A DNA stretch of 64,000 nt from Stramonita haemastoma (GCA_030674155.1 CM060322.1:59959264-60023263), one strand, 5' to 3'; positions 12,340 to 23,075 are shown, numbered from the stretch's first letter. The notes: a model not told the origin generated them from the letters alone. Program-made: numbers and translations.

Positions 12340-12430
12340 TTGGTTAAATTAAGTAGCTCTAGCAACATTCTAAAACTCGTATGGCTGAAGGGGATGAAGC
12401 TTGACTGTGTGGTCTCTGTCTTCCCTTTAA
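12340..12430 (-). mobile_element. SINE-D 3' fragment
   Basis: GGATGAAGCTTGACTGTGTG followed by GTCTCTGTCTTCCC matches, in the same orientation, the 3' half of the SINE-D copy at 15010-15100. Confidence 0.7.
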
Positions 12431-12539
12431 AGATATCTATCATCCTTATCATAGCCTACACTTACAATCACTGAGAAGCTCGTGACAACATTGCGGTCAG
12501 TTGAAAACTATACGCATAAAACCTGATTTGAATTACTTT

Positions 12540-12588
12540 TCTCTCTCTCTCTCTCTCTCTCCCCTCTCTCTCTCTCTCTCTCTCCTCC

Positions 12589-12672
<84 letters not shown>
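12540..12672. repeat. (TC)n microsatellite
   Basis: CT run with a few C or T insertions, abutting a truncated SINE-A. Confidence 0.95.
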
Positions 12673-12674
<2 letters not shown>

Positions 12675-12850
12675 GAACATCTTCGCACTACCCCTAAATC
12701 CTGTTCCGCTTCTTTCGTAAATGAAGTAATCGGGCCATCGTGTGCCGGTGGGAACAGATGACATTTACAAAACTGCATACACACGGGGACTGGATGTAAA
12801 AAAGCACAAGAGTGCTTATTCCATTATCCTCGATATAAAAGAATAAATCA
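12673..12850 (+). mobile_element. SINE-A 3' half, tail t1
   Basis: Starts in the GAACATCTTCGCAC region and runs through CATCGTGTGCCGGTGGGAAC and GCATACACACGGGGACTGG to CCTCGATATAAAAGAATAAA. An AATCAAATC tail follows. Confidence 0.88.
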
Positions 12851-12878
12851 AATCAAATGAAATCAATTCAAATCAAAT

Positions 12879-13084
<206 letters not shown>

Positions 13085-13090
<6 letters not shown>

Positions 13091-13138
13091 AGGTGTCCCA
13101 TAACCTAGGCGGTCGTAGGGGAGCGATGTGTCAGAGAC

Positions 13139-13170
<32 letters not shown>

Positions 13171-13379
13171 AGATGATGATGATGATGATGATGATGAGGT
13201 GATGATATGATGCGATGTTTATAATGATAAAAATGATGACGAGAGGAGGAGGAACGTAATTGTTATTCATATTTACACAACTATGATTTTTATATTATAT
13301 ATTATATATATATATATACATAATATATATATATATATATATATACATACGTAATTGTTATTCATATTTACACACACAG

Positions 13380-13427
<48 letters not shown>

Positions 13428-13532
13428 CACATACATACATACATATATATATACATATATATAAAGGTGTCCCATAACCTAGGCGGTCGTAGGGGAGCGA
13501 TGTGTCAGAGACATTTATGATGATGATGATGA

Positions 13533-13569
<37 letters not shown>

Positions 13570-13612
13570 CGATGATGATGTTTATAATGATAAAAATGAT
13601 GACGAGAGGAGA
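13085..13612. repeat. Segmental duplication with GAT and TA tracts
   Basis: The segment starting AAAGGTGTCCCATAACCTAG at 13089 recurs at 13464 (about 375 bp later). In both places it is followed by CGATGTGTCAGAGACAT, a GAT run, and TTTATAATGATAAAAATGAT. TA-rich tracts fill the gap. Confidence 0.85.
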
Positions 13613-13764
13613 GGAAGAGGAGTTGGAGAAGGGGTAGGAGATGTTCTTTGCGGATTATGTTGTATTACGTTGCGCTGTATCGCATCATATTGTATTGTAC
13701 TGTATCATATCGTTCATCGTTTCGAATTACAGGCAGAAAAATCCTCCGTGAATGGGATTACAGA

Positions 13765-13865
13765 GGGTATAAAGTCACAGCAGGTTTCTCTGCCTGAAAT
13801 TGCGAGCTGCTCTCCCCAGGAAGAGAGTGTCGCCACTAGAGCAGCGCTACCCTTGTAATCGAAGA
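13765..13865 (-). mobile_element. SINE-B 3' fragment
   Basis: CAGGTTTCTCTGCCTGAAAT and GTCGCCACTAGAGCAGCGCT are the tail of SINE-B read from the opposite strand. Confidence 0.75.
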
Positions 13866-13904
13866 AGACGCTTCACATTTTCACCCCAAGAAACTACTGA
13901 AACT

Positions 13905-14042
13905 TTCATGCCATCGTGTGCCTGTGGGAACAGATGGCATTTACAAAACTGCATACACACGGGGACTGGATGTAAAAAAGCACAAGAGTGCTTATTCCAC
14001 TATCCTTGATATAAAAGAATAAATCAAATCAAATCAATCATG
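13905..14042 (+). mobile_element. SINE-A 3' fragment, tail t1
   Basis: GCCATCGTGTGCCTGTGGGA through ACACACGGGGACTGGATG to CTTGATATAAAAGAATAAAT, with an AATCAAATC tail. Confidence 0.85.
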
Positions 14043-14232
14043 CACACATCAACAGTAGTCTTTCTTATCAGAAACTGGCGAAAACATTTCGGAGACAAGC
14101 TTAATAAAGGAATCCCCCCCCACACACACACACAAGAATCGGAGACACTGATGAGAAATAGACCATACAACAGGTTTCTGTCAGCATCCTAGCTCAGTGG
14201 TCTGTTAAGGAACCAAAACACATCAAGCGAGC

Positions 14233-14270
14233 GACGTCACGTGATGGGGTAAGCTGTTACCATTGGTCAG
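14233..14270. promoter_or_regulatory. CRE/E-box and CCAAT-like cluster
   Basis: GACGTCACGTGATGG combines a CRE-like half site with a CACGTG E-box. An inverted CCAAT (CCATTGGTC) follows about 15 bp on. Nothing downstream is clearly transcribed, so this is a motif observation only. Confidence 0.25.
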
Positions 14271-14561
14271 GTACAGTGGATGGGGTGATAAGAAGGTAGA
14301 GGGTGGGACAATCAGTATACCTGCACACCGGGTATTAAATTTTACACCCAGGCAACTTTGACATATACCCTACACACGCTGACATATCCAGCTTTCGTTT
14401 TTGGATGGATCCAGCTTCGTTATTGACAAAATAAGGATAAAAAACAAAAAATTCCATTATGGGGCACCTTAAGTTTGTACGTATATTTTTCTGAGACATA
14501 CAATTGTGATGCACTATATATATTTTTTTATGTCTGGGATACTTCCAGCTCTTTGAAATAT

Positions 14562-14605
14562 CAGTCCTTAAATGGGAAATCTCCGCTGTGACGTAAACAC
14601 GATGA
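14562..14605 (+). mobile_element. Element N fragment
   Basis: GTCCTTAAATGGGAAATCTC then CGCTGTGACGTAAAC. Related segments lie at 30065, 43403 and 48105. Confidence 0.45.
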
Positions 14606-14787
14606 CAACACCAGCAATCTGTTGAGTATTCTAAACTACATACTTCTTTTCTTTTTTTTGTTTTGGTTACTTTTTACAACCAAAATGCATTCACAACATA
14701 TTGTTTGGAGTATTTTGATATAATTTGATTTTTTTGTGGTACATATGTCTTTAAACATGTAAACATTAAAAGTATTGAGGATGGAAA

Positions 14788-14845
14788 TAGGGACCTTGAT
14801 TTATAGCTTCATTCAATAGACTGGCACCCAGACCACCACTCTTTT
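14788..14845 (-). mobile_element. SINE central-domain fragment
   Basis: GGGACCTTGATTTATAGCTT and ACTGGCACCCAGACCACCAC are the SINE-B central part in reverse. Confidence 0.65.
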
Positions 14846-15009
14846 TCTTTTTAAAAAATTGCATGATGATCATTGATAATGAGGATGACGAAATGATGCT
14901 CCTATGAAAGTGCATGTGCTTTGAGACTACTTGACAGGGATATTCTCTATGCTTACTATCATAATATATCACGGCGTCAACCGGCCCGAGAGATACAGGC
15001 ACCTGCAGT

Positions 15010-15228
15010 GATGTTCAGGTAATTTGAGAAACACTCTTAAACTCCATCTTTAAAGTGGATGAAGCTCAAATGTGTAGTCCCAGTCTTTCCACTGAGCCAA
15101 CAGCACACTCACTCTGGGCAGGAGCCAGCCAGAGTCCGAAAAAATCCCTATGACTCTTATGGGAATCGAACTTGCGACCTTCTAGTCCGAAATCTAAGGC
15201 GCTAACACTGCACCATAGTGCTGATTAG
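15010..15228 (-). mobile_element. SINE-D, near full length
   Basis: On the minus strand the head has A-box-like TATGGTGCAGTGTTAGCGCC and B-box GCAAGTTCGATTCCCA. The body includes CAGAGTGAGTGTGCTGTTGG and ends around AAGATGGAGTTTAAGAG. It is tRNA-derived and too diverged to be a tRNA gene. Confidence 0.75.
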
Positions 15229-15302
15229 ACCAGCCCTCTTGGTCTGTGGATCAGGAAAAGGCTTCAGACCGATGGAACCTGTGCTTAGCTTTCCAAGACA
15301 AC

Positions 15303-15447
15303 TAGCCCACGTCAACGTCATGACGTGTGTCGTCAGCACACACCTAGACCACAAGACCACGTCAACGTCATGGCGTGTTGTCGTCAGCACACACCTAGAC
15401 CACTAGCCCACGTCAACGTCATGACGTGTTGACGTCAGCTCACGCGT
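15303..15447. repeat. 50-bp tandem repeat with CRE-like palindromes
   Basis: Three units start at 15308, 15358 and 15409. Each contains CACGTCAACGTCATG and most continue to ACGTGTTGTCGTCAGC-like sequence. A perfect CRE (TGACGTCA) is at 15430-15437. Confidence 0.85.
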
Positions 15448-15459
15448 CAAATGTTGGCC

Positions 15460-15665
15460 TAGAGAAAAAGCAGCCCTGTGTGTGTGGTAGGTGGTGAGAA
15501 AACCACAGGTGGAGGGTTCGAACCTCGCAAGTTCAGTTCTTTCCTGACCTTGAGAGGTGGGCTGGGTGCTAGTGTTTGAGAGGTGAACCGATAAACTTTG
15601 TGCCGATACTTTCTGCCCACGTAAAAGAGCCTACAGCAAGAAGGTTTTGGGTGAAAGCAATCTGC
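15460..15665 (+). mobile_element. Diverged SINE-B-like element
   Basis: A B-box-like GGGTTCGAACCTC, then GCTGGGTGCTAGTGTTTGAG, AACCGATAAACTTTGTGCC and CCCACGTAAAAGAGCCTAC follow the order of the SINE-B head, central domain and tail. Confidence 0.55.
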
Positions 15666-15689
15666 CGACAGTATCGCTGGCACAGGGAA

Positions 15690-16438
15690 GCAAGGAGACC
15701 TGAGGACAGGAAAATAAACAGACCTGAAGACAGGAAAATAAACAGACAGAAGGACAGGAAAATAAACAGACCTGAAGACAGGAAAATATACAGACAGAAG
15801 GACAGGAAAATAAACAGACAGAAGGACAGGAAAATAAACAGACAGGAGGACAGGAAAATAAACAGACCTGAAGACAGGAAAATATACAGACTGAAGACAG
15901 GAAATGAACAACAGGAGGACAGGAAAATAAACAGACCTGAAGACAGGAAAATATACAGACCTGAAGACAGGGAAATGAACAGACAGGAGGACAGGAAAAT
16001 ATACAGACCTGAAGACAGGGAAATGAACAGACAGGAGGACAGGAAATATACAGACCTGAAGACAGGAAAATAACATCCATGAGGACAGGAAAATAAACAG
16101 ACCTGAAGACAGGAAAAAACATCCATGAGGACAGGAAAATAAACAGACCTGAAGACAGGAAAACAAGCAGACAGGAAGACAGGAAAACAGACAGGAGGAC
16201 AGGAAAACAGAGAGGAAGACAGAAAACAGAGAGGAAGACAGGAAAACAGAGAGGAAGACAGGAAAACAGACAGACAGGAGGACAGGAAAACAGAGAGGAA
16301 GACAGGAAAACAGACAGACAGGAGGACAGAAAAATACACAGACGTGAAGACAGGAAAACAAACAGACACGAGGAGAGGAAAACAGACAGGAGACAGGAAA
16401 CAACAGGAGAACAGGAAAACAGACAGAGGACAGGAAAA
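15690..16438. repeat. 24-bp minisatellite
   Basis: About 30 copies of a 24-bp unit built on CTGAAGACAGGAAAATAAAC, with many variants and shorter units towards the right. Since 24 is a multiple of three, long frames stay open on both strands (for example 15459-16403 minus). They encode only the repeat and I do not call them genes. Confidence 0.95.
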
Positions 16439-16525
16439 GCTCTTGCTCAGTGTGATGTGGTGGAATGTGCTCTCTACAGAGGAGACAAGTCTCAGTTCAG
16501 GTCAGACATTTTATTCTGATGACAA

Positions 16526-16592
16526 TGCAATGCAGTACTGTGCAATGCAAAACAATACAATGCAATGCAAAGCAATGCGAAGCAATGCACTA
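16526..16592. repeat. Degenerate (AATGC)n
   Basis: CAATG, GCAATGCAA and similar units recur with a 5-bp period. Confidence 0.8.
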
Positions 16593-16697
16593 CAATATTA
16601 GATACCATTAAACAAGAATAACAACGCGAGCTACTAAAATAATGATAATGATAACAATACTGATTATAAATGAACAATGAATATTAACAACACCAAT

Positions 16698-16745
16698 AAC
16701 ACTACTTCTACTACTAACTACTACTACATACTACTACTACTACTA

Positions 16746-16777
<32 letters not shown>

Positions 16778-16787
16778 ACTACTACTA

Positions 16788-16828
<41 letters not shown>

Positions 16829-16838
16829 ATCACTATTA
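16698..16838. repeat. (CTA)n(CTG)n microsatellite
   Basis: CTA units, then eight or more CTG units, ending at an element U fragment. Confidence 0.95.
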
Positions 16839-16872
16839 CTACTAGTAATAAACAGAATTTATATAGCAACCC
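16838..16872 (-). mobile_element. Element U 3' end
   Basis: The complement of CAGAATTTATATAGCAAC resembles the GCTATATAAATTCC motif at 25205. The trinucleotide tract lies directly at its 3' side. Confidence 0.5.
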
Positions 16873-16920
16873 ATTCTTATACATGCAACCAATAACAATT
16901 AATAGTTTTAACAAGTTCAA

Positions 16921-16961
16921 GTGCACACACACACAACACACACACACACACACACACACAC

Positions 16962-17027
<66 letters not shown>

Positions 17028-17030
17028 CAC

Positions 17031-17081
<51 letters not shown>

Positions 17082-17093
17082 CACAACACACAC

Positions 17094-17165
<72 letters not shown>

Positions 17166-17166
17166 T
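16921..17166. repeat. (CA)n microsatellite
   Basis: Long CA run with rare G or T interruptions. Confidence 0.97.
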
Positions 17167-17221
17167 CAAACACACCCGCACCCACAGAACAAACATGGGA
17201 CACTTTAGAAAAAGATATTGA

Positions 17222-17449
17222 ACATTTTTCTTCCAAAGGAAATGTTATTTATGTGGTGATTTTATTGCAAGAAGAGGAACGCTAGTTGATTTTGTTGACA
17301 TCGATTCTGATAGTAATCCTTACATTCCACCTTCTTTAGAATGTCTCAGTACTGCGAACAATAGATGCTCAATGGATCATGTTGTTCACAGAATTGGACG
17401 GAGACTTGTTGACCTTTGCACCTATAATAATTTACTTATAAGAGACTTT
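17222..17449 (+). mobile_element. LINE endonuclease fragment
   Basis: An open frame without a start codon encodes CGDFIARRGTLVDF at 17252-17293, then NNRCSMDHVVHRIGRRLVDLC. This is the GDFNAR...GR.L.D.C pattern of apurinic-endonuclease domains in non-LTR retrotransposons. The canonical Asn of GDFNAR is Ile here. The fragment is cut at about 17449 where a SINE-A2 begins, and no reverse transcriptase follows. It is a dead relic from a different family than the RT pieces at 30.5 and 43 kb. Confidence 0.75.
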
Positions 17450-17635
17450 ATGAGACTATAAACCGAAGCCCCGCGTGTGAACGCACGCAGAACATCTTGC
17501 ACACACGTTAAAAACCCGTTCCACTTTTCAAAAGAGCAGGCCATTATGTGCCAGTGGGAATGGATGACAACAAACTAAAAATCAGAATGCACACGTGCGT
17601 CGTGTTTGGACACCATCCCTGGAGAAGGGTTGGGG
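17450..17635 (+). mobile_element. SINE-A, tail t2, 5' truncated
   Basis: Begins TGAGACTATAAACCG, passes through GAACGCACGCAGAACATCTT, and enters t2 at TCGTGTTTGGACACCATCCC. It joins the LINE relic without a gap. Confidence 0.82.
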
Positions 17636-17646
17636 AGTTGGAGTTT

Positions 17647-18245
17647 GTGTGAGATTCTATGTTTGTGTGGATATATGTCTGTGTGAGATTCTATGTTTGT
17701 GTGGATATATGTCTGTGTGAGATTCTTTGTTTGTGTGGATATATGTCTGTGTGAGATTCTATGTTTGTGTGGATATATGTCTGTGTGAGATTCTATGTTT
17801 GTGTGGATATATGTCTGTGTGAGATTCTATGTTTGTGTGGATATATGTCTGTGTGAGATTCTATGTTTGTGTGGATATATGTCTGTGTGAGATTCTATGT
17901 TTGTGTGGATATATGTCTGTGTGAGATTCTATGTTTGTGTGGATAATGTCTGTGTGAGATTCTATGTTTGTGTGGATATATGTCTGTGTGAGATTCTATG
18001 TTTGTGTGGATATATGTCTGTGTGAGATTCTATGTTTGTGTGGATATATGTCTGTGTGAGATTCTATGTTTGTGTGGATATATGTCTGTGTGAGATTCTA
18101 TGTTTGTGTGGATATATGTCTGTGTGAGATTCTATGTTTGTGTGGATATATGTCTGTGTGAGATTCTATGTTTGTGTGGATATATGTCTGTGTGAGATTC
18201 TATGTTTGTGTGGATATATGTCTGTGTGAGATTCTATGTTTATGT
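17647..18245. repeat. 34-bp minisatellite
   Basis: About 17.5 copies of a very homogeneous 34-bp unit containing GAGATTCTATGTTTGTGTGG. One unit has lost a base near 17944. The near identity implies recent expansion or homogenisation. Confidence 0.97.
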
Positions 18246-18700
18246 GGACATATGCATGTGTGAGTTTTTATGTATTTCTATGTCTGTGTTTTCCATGTTT
18301 GTGTGTAGGTATATTTGTGTGAGTTTTGTGTGTGTGTTGATATTTCTGTATGTGTTTTTTATGTATCTGTCTGCGTTTACACGTGTAGGTCTGTGTTTAT
18401 ACGGTTAAGTCTGCGGTTATATGGTCATGTCTGTGTTTATCTGGTTATGTCTGTGTTTATATCGTTATGTCTGTGTTTGTATGTTTATGTCTGTGTTTAT
18501 ATCGTTATGTCTGTGTTTATATCGCTATGTCTGTGGTTATATCGTTAAGTCTGTGGTTATATGGTTATGTCTGTGTTATTGGGTCTGTAGTTATATCGTG
18601 ATGTTTGTGTGTATATGAGTATGTCTGTGTTTGTAAGGTTATGTATAGGTTTGTATGGTTATGTTTGTGTTTATATATTTGTGTCTGTGTTTGAGAGTCT
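18246..18700. repeat. Degenerate ~20-bp GT/TA-rich repeat
   Basis: Units of TTATGTCTGTGTTTATATCG type recur from about 18380 to 18610 and decay outward from the 34-bp array. Confidence 0.8.
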
Positions 18701-18904
18701 GTCTTACCTTTTATGTCTCTATCTCTGTGTTTCTATTCTGGGTTTCCATGGTTACTTCTGTCACAGTACATGTGTCTCTCTTTGTTCTTCTCTCTCTGTA
18801 CTTGTGTGCGTTACCTCAAGACTGCGAACGGCGATGGATCTATAGCCTAGGTTTCTAAATGATGGCTACAAATCGTTAGTTCTTATGCAAGTAATTAGGA
18901 AAAT

Positions 18905-18918
18905 ACTGATTCTCTGTT

Positions 18919-18949
<31 letters not shown>

Positions 18950-19078
18950 GTGTTCTGTGTCTCTGTGTGTCTGTGTGTCTGTGTCTCTGTCTCTGTCTCT
19001 GTCTCTGTCTTCTGTCTCGTCTGTCTCTGTCTCTGTCTGTCTGCCCTGTCTCTGTCTCTCGTCTCTTCTCTGTCTCTT

Positions 19079-19148
<70 letters not shown>
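18905..19148. repeat. CT-rich microsatellite
   Basis: CTGTCT units followed by a pure CT run (19082-19146). Confidence 0.95.
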
Positions 19149-19150
<2 letters not shown>

Positions 19151-19229
19151 CCTTTATGTAAGTATGCGCTCGCGTTTTTTGTGTAAATGTGGGAAAGTGC
19201 ATAGGTGATTGGAAGAGTACTAATCATGC

Positions 19230-19809
19230 ATGTTGACGTGTAGTGTGTGTGTGTATGTATGTTGTGTTGTATGTATTATATATTATTGTGTGTGCGGTGT
19301 GTGTGTGTGTGTGTGTTTGTGTGTGTGCATATACTCGTATGAATGTGTAGATATTGATGTGTGTGTGCGTGGGTGCGCGCGCGCGCGTGTGTCGGCACGT
19401 GTCTATAAGCATATGTACTAACAGGCAATGGTGCGTAAGCGCGTGAGTGCACATGTATGTGTGTAAAACGGGACTAGTGCGTTGCATGTGTGTATAGGCA
19501 CGCGCAGATGATGAACTTTTTTTTTTTGAAAGTGATTGTACGTCCTTTCATGTTGTGCTCGTGCCATCACAAGCGTCAATATGTGTGCTTACACGCATTT
19601 CCACCCAAGTGCACGTGCACACAAATGTGTGTATATGTGTACATGCGTACATGCAGGTGTGTGTGTATGTGTGTTTGTGCACGCGCGCACGCGTGCGTGC
19701 GTGAATATATAATTATATATATAGTTACACACACATAATACATATATATATATATATATATACACATATATGTATATGATTATGTATGTGATGTGTGTAT
19801 AACTATAAT

Positions 19810-19873
<64 letters not shown>

Positions 19874-20130
19874 ATTATGTGTGTGTGTCTGTGTGTGTGT
19901 CTGTGTGTGTGTCTGTGTCTCTGTGTGTCTCTGTGTGTCTCTGTGTGTCTCTGTGTGTATGTGTATACATGTATCGCTCTCTCTTTCTCTCCCCCCCTCT
20001 CTCTCTTTCTTTCTGTCTCCTCCTTCTCTCTTTCTATTTCTCCCTCTCCCTCTCTATCGATATATATGATACGTACATATGTGTGTGCGTGTGTGTGTGT
20101 AAGCACATGTGTAAGCGCGCACGCATGTGT
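19230..20130. repeat. GT, GC and TA tracts
   Basis: GT-rich segments, alternating GC (19376-19388 and 19680-19698), TA runs (about 19740-19880), then GTCT-type units and CT-rich sequence. No gene. Confidence 0.9.
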
Positions 20131-20137
20131 GTGTGCG

Positions 20138-20382
<245 letters not shown>

Positions 20383-20544
20383 GGACTTGCTTATTGACTT
20401 TCTTTTCTTAGCAAGCATACATGCATACGCTGTGTGTATCTGTGCACATTTTGTATACATGCGTAAACCTGTGCACGCCTAGTGTGCATTCATGTATCTC
20501 TGTGTCTATCTGAATGTTTGTGGGTGGAGGGACAGGGATGAGGG

Positions 20545-20563
20545 TGTGTGTGTGTGTGTGTGT

Positions 20564-20614
<51 letters not shown>

Positions 20615-20683
20615 ATGTGTATGTGCGCGCGCACATGTGATGGATTGTTGAACTGCCAGTACCATGTATACCCCCATCCCATT

Positions 20684-20767
<84 letters not shown>

Positions 20768-20804
20768 ACACACACACGCTCGCGCGCGCGCGCGCGCGTG
20801 CGCG
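20545..20804. repeat. Inverted (GT)n ... (CA)n tracts with GC run
   Basis: A GT run (20545-20615) and a CA run (20685-20777) face each other across about 70 bp. Alternating GC sequence follows at 20778-20803. Confidence 0.95.
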
Positions 20805-21070
20805 CCAGTGCCCATCAGCTCTATTGAAAACAAATATTCATACTTCGTATTGTTATCAAACTATAAAGAAATTGTTACCTATCACCTTGTATTTTATTAT
20901 TATTTTTTTATACAAATTTTCCCTCCTTCGTTTAAAAAAATCATTTTTTTGGATGCTTTTGTTGCGGTTTGATCGCCTATTTAAAATACATCATAGCTAT
21001 ATTACGCCATCTATTTTGATGTGATCAACTGGGTCTGGAAATTCTCTGTACGTAAGTGGTCGCTGCAGGC
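20805..21070. other. No gene seen
   Basis: AT-rich sequence leading into a tandem repeat. Confidence 0.5.
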
Positions 21071-21385
21071 TTGTGAAGTGCGCTATCTAATAAAGATGAA
21101 CTATTTACTGTCAGTGTTCTCATCATTTGTTCCTTTGAAGTGCGCTATCTAATAAAGATGAACTATTTACTGTCAGTGTTCTCATCATTTGTTCCATTGA
21201 AGTGCGCTAACTATTTAAATTGAACTGTTAACTATCAGTGTTCTCATTTCTGTCATTGGAGTGTGCTAACTATTAACGATGAACTATTTACTATCAGTGT
21301 CCTCCTAATTTCTTCCATTGGAGTGCAGTAACTATTAAAGATGAACTAGTTACTATCACTATCCTCCTCATTTTTTCCACTGTCT
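21070..21385. repeat. 62-bp tandem repeat, five copies
   Basis: Units begin at about 21076, 21138, 21200, 21260 and 21322. The first two are nearly identical (AAGTGCGCTATCTAATAAAG) and later ones diverge. Confidence 0.9.
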
Positions 21386-21559
21386 CTCCTCTCATCCTTT
21401 TCAGCCTGTGTGAAATCAATTGAACAATGAATGTTCCTTTTCACTGAAGGTGTAAAAAAAAATTAATGGTTTCCCTGGCCTTGTCCGAATTCACAGTGGT
21501 TTGAACCGAAAGTTATTCAAGGGGATAGGCTGACAGGGGTCTACTCCTTGTCACTCGGG

Positions 21560-21665
21560 CTCTGTCTCTCTGTGTGTCTGTCTCTGTCTCTCTCTCTCTG
21601 TATCTGTCTGTCTGTCTTTCTGTCTCTCTCTGTTTCTCTCTGTCTCTGTCTGTCTCTCTTCCTCT

Positions 21666-21722
<57 letters not shown>

Positions 21723-21799
21723 ATCTCTCTCTGTGTCTCTCTCTGTCTCTTTCTCTCTGTCTCTCTCTTGCCTGCCTTGCCTTGCCTTGCCTTGCCTTG

Positions 21800-21878
<79 letters not shown>

Positions 21879-21900
21879 TTTCTGTCTGTCTTCTGTTTCT

Positions 21901-21970
<70 letters not shown>

Positions 21971-22003
21971 CTCATCATCTCCTCTCTCTCTCTCTCTCTC
22001 TCA
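21560..22003. repeat. CT/CTGT-rich microsatellite
   Basis: CTGT units (about 21668-21720), a CCTTG pentanucleotide run (21772-21800), then long CT runs. Confidence 0.95.
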
Positions 22004-22072
22004 GGGCCAATGAAAAAAGTATGTGAATGTTTATCTGACACCCTTGAAAAATAAAAATTATTCAATAAGGAA
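22004..22072 (+). mobile_element. Element T 3' end, copy 2
   Basis: GAAAAAAGTATGTGAATG then CACCCTTGAAAAATAAAAAT, directly after a CT tract. Confidence 0.6.
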
Positions 22073-22075
22073 TAT

Positions 22076-22077
<2 letters not shown>

Positions 22078-22139
<62 letters not shown>

Positions 22140-22164
22140 GTGTGTGTGTGTGTGTGTGTGTGTG
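22078..22164. repeat. (GT)n microsatellite
   Basis: GT run with one break, between two element T copies. Confidence 0.97.
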
Positions 22165-22191
22165 TTCTCGGTCTCTTTCTGTCTCTCTCTC

Positions 22192-22264
22192 TCAGATAAA
22201 AAAAAAGTATATAAATGCTTATCTGCCACCCTCGAAAAATAAAGATTATTCCAGAAAGATTATT
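22192..22264 (+). mobile_element. Element T 3' end, copy 3
   Basis: AAAAAAAAAGTATATAAATG then CACCCTCGAAAAATAAAG, again between microsatellites. Confidence 0.6.
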
Positions 22265-22269
22265 CATCA

Positions 22270-22272
22270 TTC

Positions 22273-22353
<81 letters not shown>

Positions 22354-22361
22354 CTCTCTCT

Positions 22362-22435
<74 letters not shown>

Positions 22436-22672
22436 GTCTCTCTTCTCTGTCTCTGTGTCTCTGTGTCTTCTCTGTTCTCTTGTCTCTGTCTCTGTGTCTT
22501 GTCTCTGTGTCTTTCTCTGTTCTTTGTCTCTGTTCTGTCCTGTCTCTGTCTTCTCTGTTTCTCTTCTCTCTTTCCTCTGTCGTCTCTCTCTGTCTGTCTC
22601 TGTCCCTCTCTCTCTATCTCTCTCTTCATAATTAAAGAAGGTGGTGGTGGTGGTGGTGGTGGGGGGGGGGGG
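22270..22672. repeat. CT-rich, GGT and G runs
   Basis: CT runs and CTGTCT units to 22625, then GGT units and a G-run (22661-22673). Confidence 0.95.
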
Positions 22673-23075
22673 GTGCGATAGCCTAGTGGTTAGAACGTTG
22701 TGCTGTATGAACAGACGGCCCAGGGATTAAGCCACCACGGAGGCACCCGCTGTAAGGGATTTTCCCCTGGAGCTGACATCAGTGCTGACTCCACTCTCCC
22801 TCAAAGTCCTTCGGATGAGACTGTAAACCGAGGCCCAGTATGTGGACGCACACAGAACATCTTGCGCTCATGTTAAAATCCCGTTCCGCCTCGAAGAGTA
22901 GGTTATCCTATGCCGGTAGGAACCGATGACAAGAAATGAAAACCCCAAGCATACAGGTGTCGTGTTCAGACACCATCCCCGAAGTCAGACTGCAGCTACT
23001 TTAATGGTGGGTGAAAATGGTCGCTTTCGCAACATCTCACTGTTGGTGTAACTTGCAGCTCTAGCTGAGGAAAGA
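22673..23075 (+). mobile_element. SINE-A, tail t2, full length
   Basis: The head has A-box-like GATAGCCTAGTGGTTAGAAC; the B-box is diverged (CAGGGATTAAGCC). The body has GGAGCTGACATCAGTGCTGA and TTCGGATGAGACTGTAAACC. After CGATGACAAG it switches to t2 (GGTGTCGTGTTCAGACACCA, CCGAAGTCAGACTGCAGC) and ends GCAGCTCTAGCTGAGGAAAG. It is the reference copy for t2. Confidence 0.9.

Larger units (their letters stand above)
14043..14787. other. No gene seen; small sites noted separately
   Basis: Apart from the motif cluster at 14233 and an element N copy at 14562, I see nothing that supports a gene. Confidence 0.5.

Noticed and set aside
15459..16403. Minus-strand frame of about 314 codons with FPVFRSVY-type repeats
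   Set aside because: A 24-bp unit keeps any frame open. The peptide is low complexity and spans a SINE-B-like element.
17647..18245. CRISPR-like direct repeats
   Set aside because: Units are contiguous with no spacers, in a eukaryotic context.
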